Under the pieces are notes generated by a model, which had not been told where the DNA came from, ran no database searches, and saw only the letters and a program-made list of their open reading frames with translations. A stretch of 15,297 nucleotides of DNA. Origin: CAYJAD01 sp964371195 (GTDB lineage Bacteria; Desulfobacterota; Desulfovibrionia; Desulfovibrionales; Desulfovibrionaceae). A program made the translations under genes and the position numbers. The DNA lies in the NCBI GenBank assembly GCA_964371195.1, contig CAYJLD010000057.1:1-15297 (forward strand). The letters run 5' to 3'. Below are positions 13,698 through 15,297 of the stretch, piece after piece. The first letter of the stretch is position 1, and every line of letters starts with the position of its first letter.

Positions 13698-15297
13698 ATG
13701 AGTCAAGATTTTATGGATGCTGAATTATTTGCGGATTTTATTATTGAAGCGCGTGAGCATCTTGAAACTATTGAACCAAATTTATTGGAGCTTGAAAAGG
13801 CTCCTGATAACTTGGGTTTGCTTAATGAGATATTTCGTCCAATGCACTCACTTAAGGGAGCTTCGGGTTTTCTTGGTTTAAATCGTATCAATCAATTAGC
13901 TCACCGTTGCGAAAATATCCTTGATGAGTTGCGTAATGCCAATATGGTTGTAACATCAAGTATTATGGATATTATTCTTGCTTCTACTGATGCATTACGA
14001 CAAATGCTAGACAATCTAGAGCAAAATAATAGTGACGAGGGTGTGCCCATTGAGGATATTGTTGTTGAAATTGATACTCTCATGGAAAATAAAGGGGCTG
14101 ATGTTGCGCAAGCTGAGGGTGAGCCTATAGCCGTTGAAGATGCTCCTGCTGAACAGTCCCCAAGCCCTAGCTTGGAAGAAAATCAAGTTCAGGCAAGCCC
14201 TGCAGATGATGGCGATGGCCATAGCTCTGAACCAGCTGCAAGTAATGATACTCTTAATGCGGATACTAATTTAGTAAAAATAAATAAAAGCCCCAAAGAA
14301 TGGTTGGGTGATTTAGCACGTATACCAGAGTACAAACTTACGGCCTTTGGTGAGGGTCACTTAAAAGATTTTATTGATGAATCAACTGAAATAGTAGAAA
14401 GTTTAAATGCTGGCCTATTACAATTAGAAAATGAACCCGAAGGTCAAGACGAGTTAATAAATGATTTATTCCGCTTCTTCCATAACCTCAAAGGAAATAG
14501 CGGCATTATAGGCTACAATGATTTAAATAGTCTTACTCATGAAGCGGAGACCTTACTTAATAATATCCGTAAAGGTGAGATGAGCATTGGTCATGAACTT
14601 ATTGACCTTTTACTCTTTGTTGTAGATATTATGGAAGTATTGGTACTAGATATCGATGCTGCTCAAGGTTCTGTTCAACCGCCTGATACTACTGAAGTTC
14701 TACACCAATTACGTGAAGCATTAGCTGGTGGCCCTATTATGTTACCGCGCAGTATGTACGAAAGCGCACAAAGCACAAGTACCGAGGCTGTGGAAAGTAC
14801 TGAAAGTGCAGTGGCAACGAGTAGTACTGAAGTTGTAACACCTACTATTATACCAGTAGGTATGGAAGATGATGACGTAACTATGTTTAGGCAAACTGTG
14901 GCCCAACAAATGGAAATCATTCGCGCCGCCATGGAAACCTTAAAAGGAGACGGTAATCATAAACCTTCTGTGGACGCCATTTATCGTTCCCTTATAGCCA
15001 TTAAAAATGCTTGTAGTTTTATAAATCTTCCAGACATTAAAGTATATACAGAACGCACTGCTGGCATAGTAGAATCTGCACGCAAATCAGAGATGGATTT
15101 TTCTTTAGTTCTGGATATGCTTTCTCAAGAAGTAGATATTATCAAAGAAATGATTGATGCTGCTCCCATAGGAGCTAGTGAAGAAAAAACAGTAGAAGCT
15201 GCTGCACCAGAAGCCACGCCAGCTGCTGCACCAGAAGCTAAGCCAGCTGCGACGCCGGAAGCTAAACCAGCTGCGACGCCGGAAGCTAAACCAGCTG
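13698..15297 (+). CDS. cheA: Chemotaxis histidine kinase CheA, N-terminal part (cut by window end)
   Basis: CheA autophosphorylates on an HPt histidine and passes phosphate to CheY and CheB. The 533 residues visible contain HPt1 with His50 in MHSLKGASG, a Pro/Ala/acid-rich linker (about 130-200), and HPt2 with His262 in FFHNLKGNSG. A third helical stretch (about 395-490) resembles an HPt, but Ile433 occupies the His position and the following KG is KN. The visible part ends in a tandem repeat of AATPEAKP-like octapeptides (from residue 501). The dimerisation, ATPase and CheW-like domains lie beyond the window. ATG 13698 has AAGGG at 13687-13691. The two active HPt sites and long linkers exceed the single HPt of E. 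coli CheA. A sigma-28 promoter lies 60-85 bases upstream. Confidence 0.93.
   Translation, partial: MSQDFMDAELFADFIIEAREHLETIEPNLLELEKAPDNLGLLNEIFRPMHSLKGASGFLGLNRINQLAHRCENILDELRNANMVVTSSIMDIILASTDALRQMLDNLEQNNSDEGVPIEDIVVEIDTLMENKGADVAQAEGEPIAVEDAPAEQSPSPSLEENQVQASPADDGDGHSSEPAASNDTLNADTNLVKINKSPKEWLGDLARIPEYKLTAFGEGHLKDFIDESTEIVESLNAGLLQLENEPEGQDELINDLFRFFHNLKGNSGIIGYNDLNSLTHEAETLLNNIRKGEMSIGHELIDLLLFVVDIMEVLVLDIDAAQGSVQPPDTTEVLHQLREALAGGPIMLPRSMYESAQSTSTEAVESTESAVATSSTEVVTPTIIPVGMEDDDVTMFRQTVAQQMEIIRAAMETLKGDGNHKPSVDAIYRSLIAIKNACSFINLPDIKVYTERTAGIVESARKSEMDFSLVLDMLSQEVDIIKEMIDAAPIGASEEKTVEAAAPEATPAAAPEAKPAATPEAKPAATPEAKPA
15198..15297 (+). repeat. 24-bp tandem repeat inside cheA
   Basis: Four full 24-bp units (15198-15221, 15222-15245, 15246-15269, 15270-15293) and the first four bases of a fifth run into the window edge. 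Units 3 and 4 are identical; units 1 and 2 differ at a few positions. Each unit encodes eight residues (variants of AATPEAKP), keeping frame, and is more GC-rich than its surroundings. It forms an Ala/Pro-rich linker after the HPt-like region. The total copy number cannot be seen here. Confidence 0.85.

Noticed and set aside
15198..15297. CRISPR-like array
   Set aside because: The units are directly adjacent without spacers and encode an in-frame octapeptide repeat.

Overview
The window reads as a chromosomal segment of a low-GC sulfate-reducing bacterium of the Desulfovibrio type. The reasons are a dissimilatory-style ATP sulfurylase (sat) with a Cys/His zinc-type motif, a Rex-like operator in its promoter, a split glycine decarboxylase (gcvPA/gcvPB), and a chemosensory operon that includes a HEAT-repeat protein. 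I recall a similar che gene order in Desulfovibrio genomes but cannot check it here. All recognised genes lie on the + strand. There are no tRNA, rRNA, IS transposase or CRISPR features.

Layout. Positions 1-288 are the sat control region: a TTGACA promoter with a Rex-like palindrome between and over its core elements, then a 5'-UTR hairpin. sat (289-1560) ends at a GC-rich hairpin. The gap at 1561-2023 holds a roughly 225-bp imperfect palindrome (MITE-like element or structured RNA) and a terminator-like hairpin directly before lplA. From 2024 to 7505 lie lplA, gcvT, gcvH, gcvPA and gcvPB: a lipoate-protein ligase followed by the T, H and two P subunits of the glycine cleavage system. The L protein is not in the window. 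A long inverted repeat closes this block, and the 7506-7882 gap also carries a likely promoter for the next block.

Positions 7883-15297 are a chemosensory operon: cheB, a 643-aa HEAT-repeat protein, cheR, a ParA-family ATPase, a CheW with an N-terminal extension, a stand-alone CheY, and cheA, which runs off the right edge. CheR and CheB would set receptor methylation. CheW and CheA form the signalling core, and CheY is the diffusible output. The ParA-CheW pair resembles the ParC-ParP pair that positions chemosensory arrays at cell poles or distributes them at division. A near-consensus sigma-28 promoter overlaps the end of cheY and would link cheA expression to the flagellar regulon. CheA has two canonical HPt domains, a third HPt-like bundle without the phosphoacceptor His, and then a 24-bp tandem-repeat linker cut by the window end.

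The points I would look at first are the Rex-like operator at sat, the large intergenic palindrome, the ParA/CheW/HEAT additions to the che operon, the internal sigma-28 promoter, and the unusual CheA N-terminus with its repeat array.
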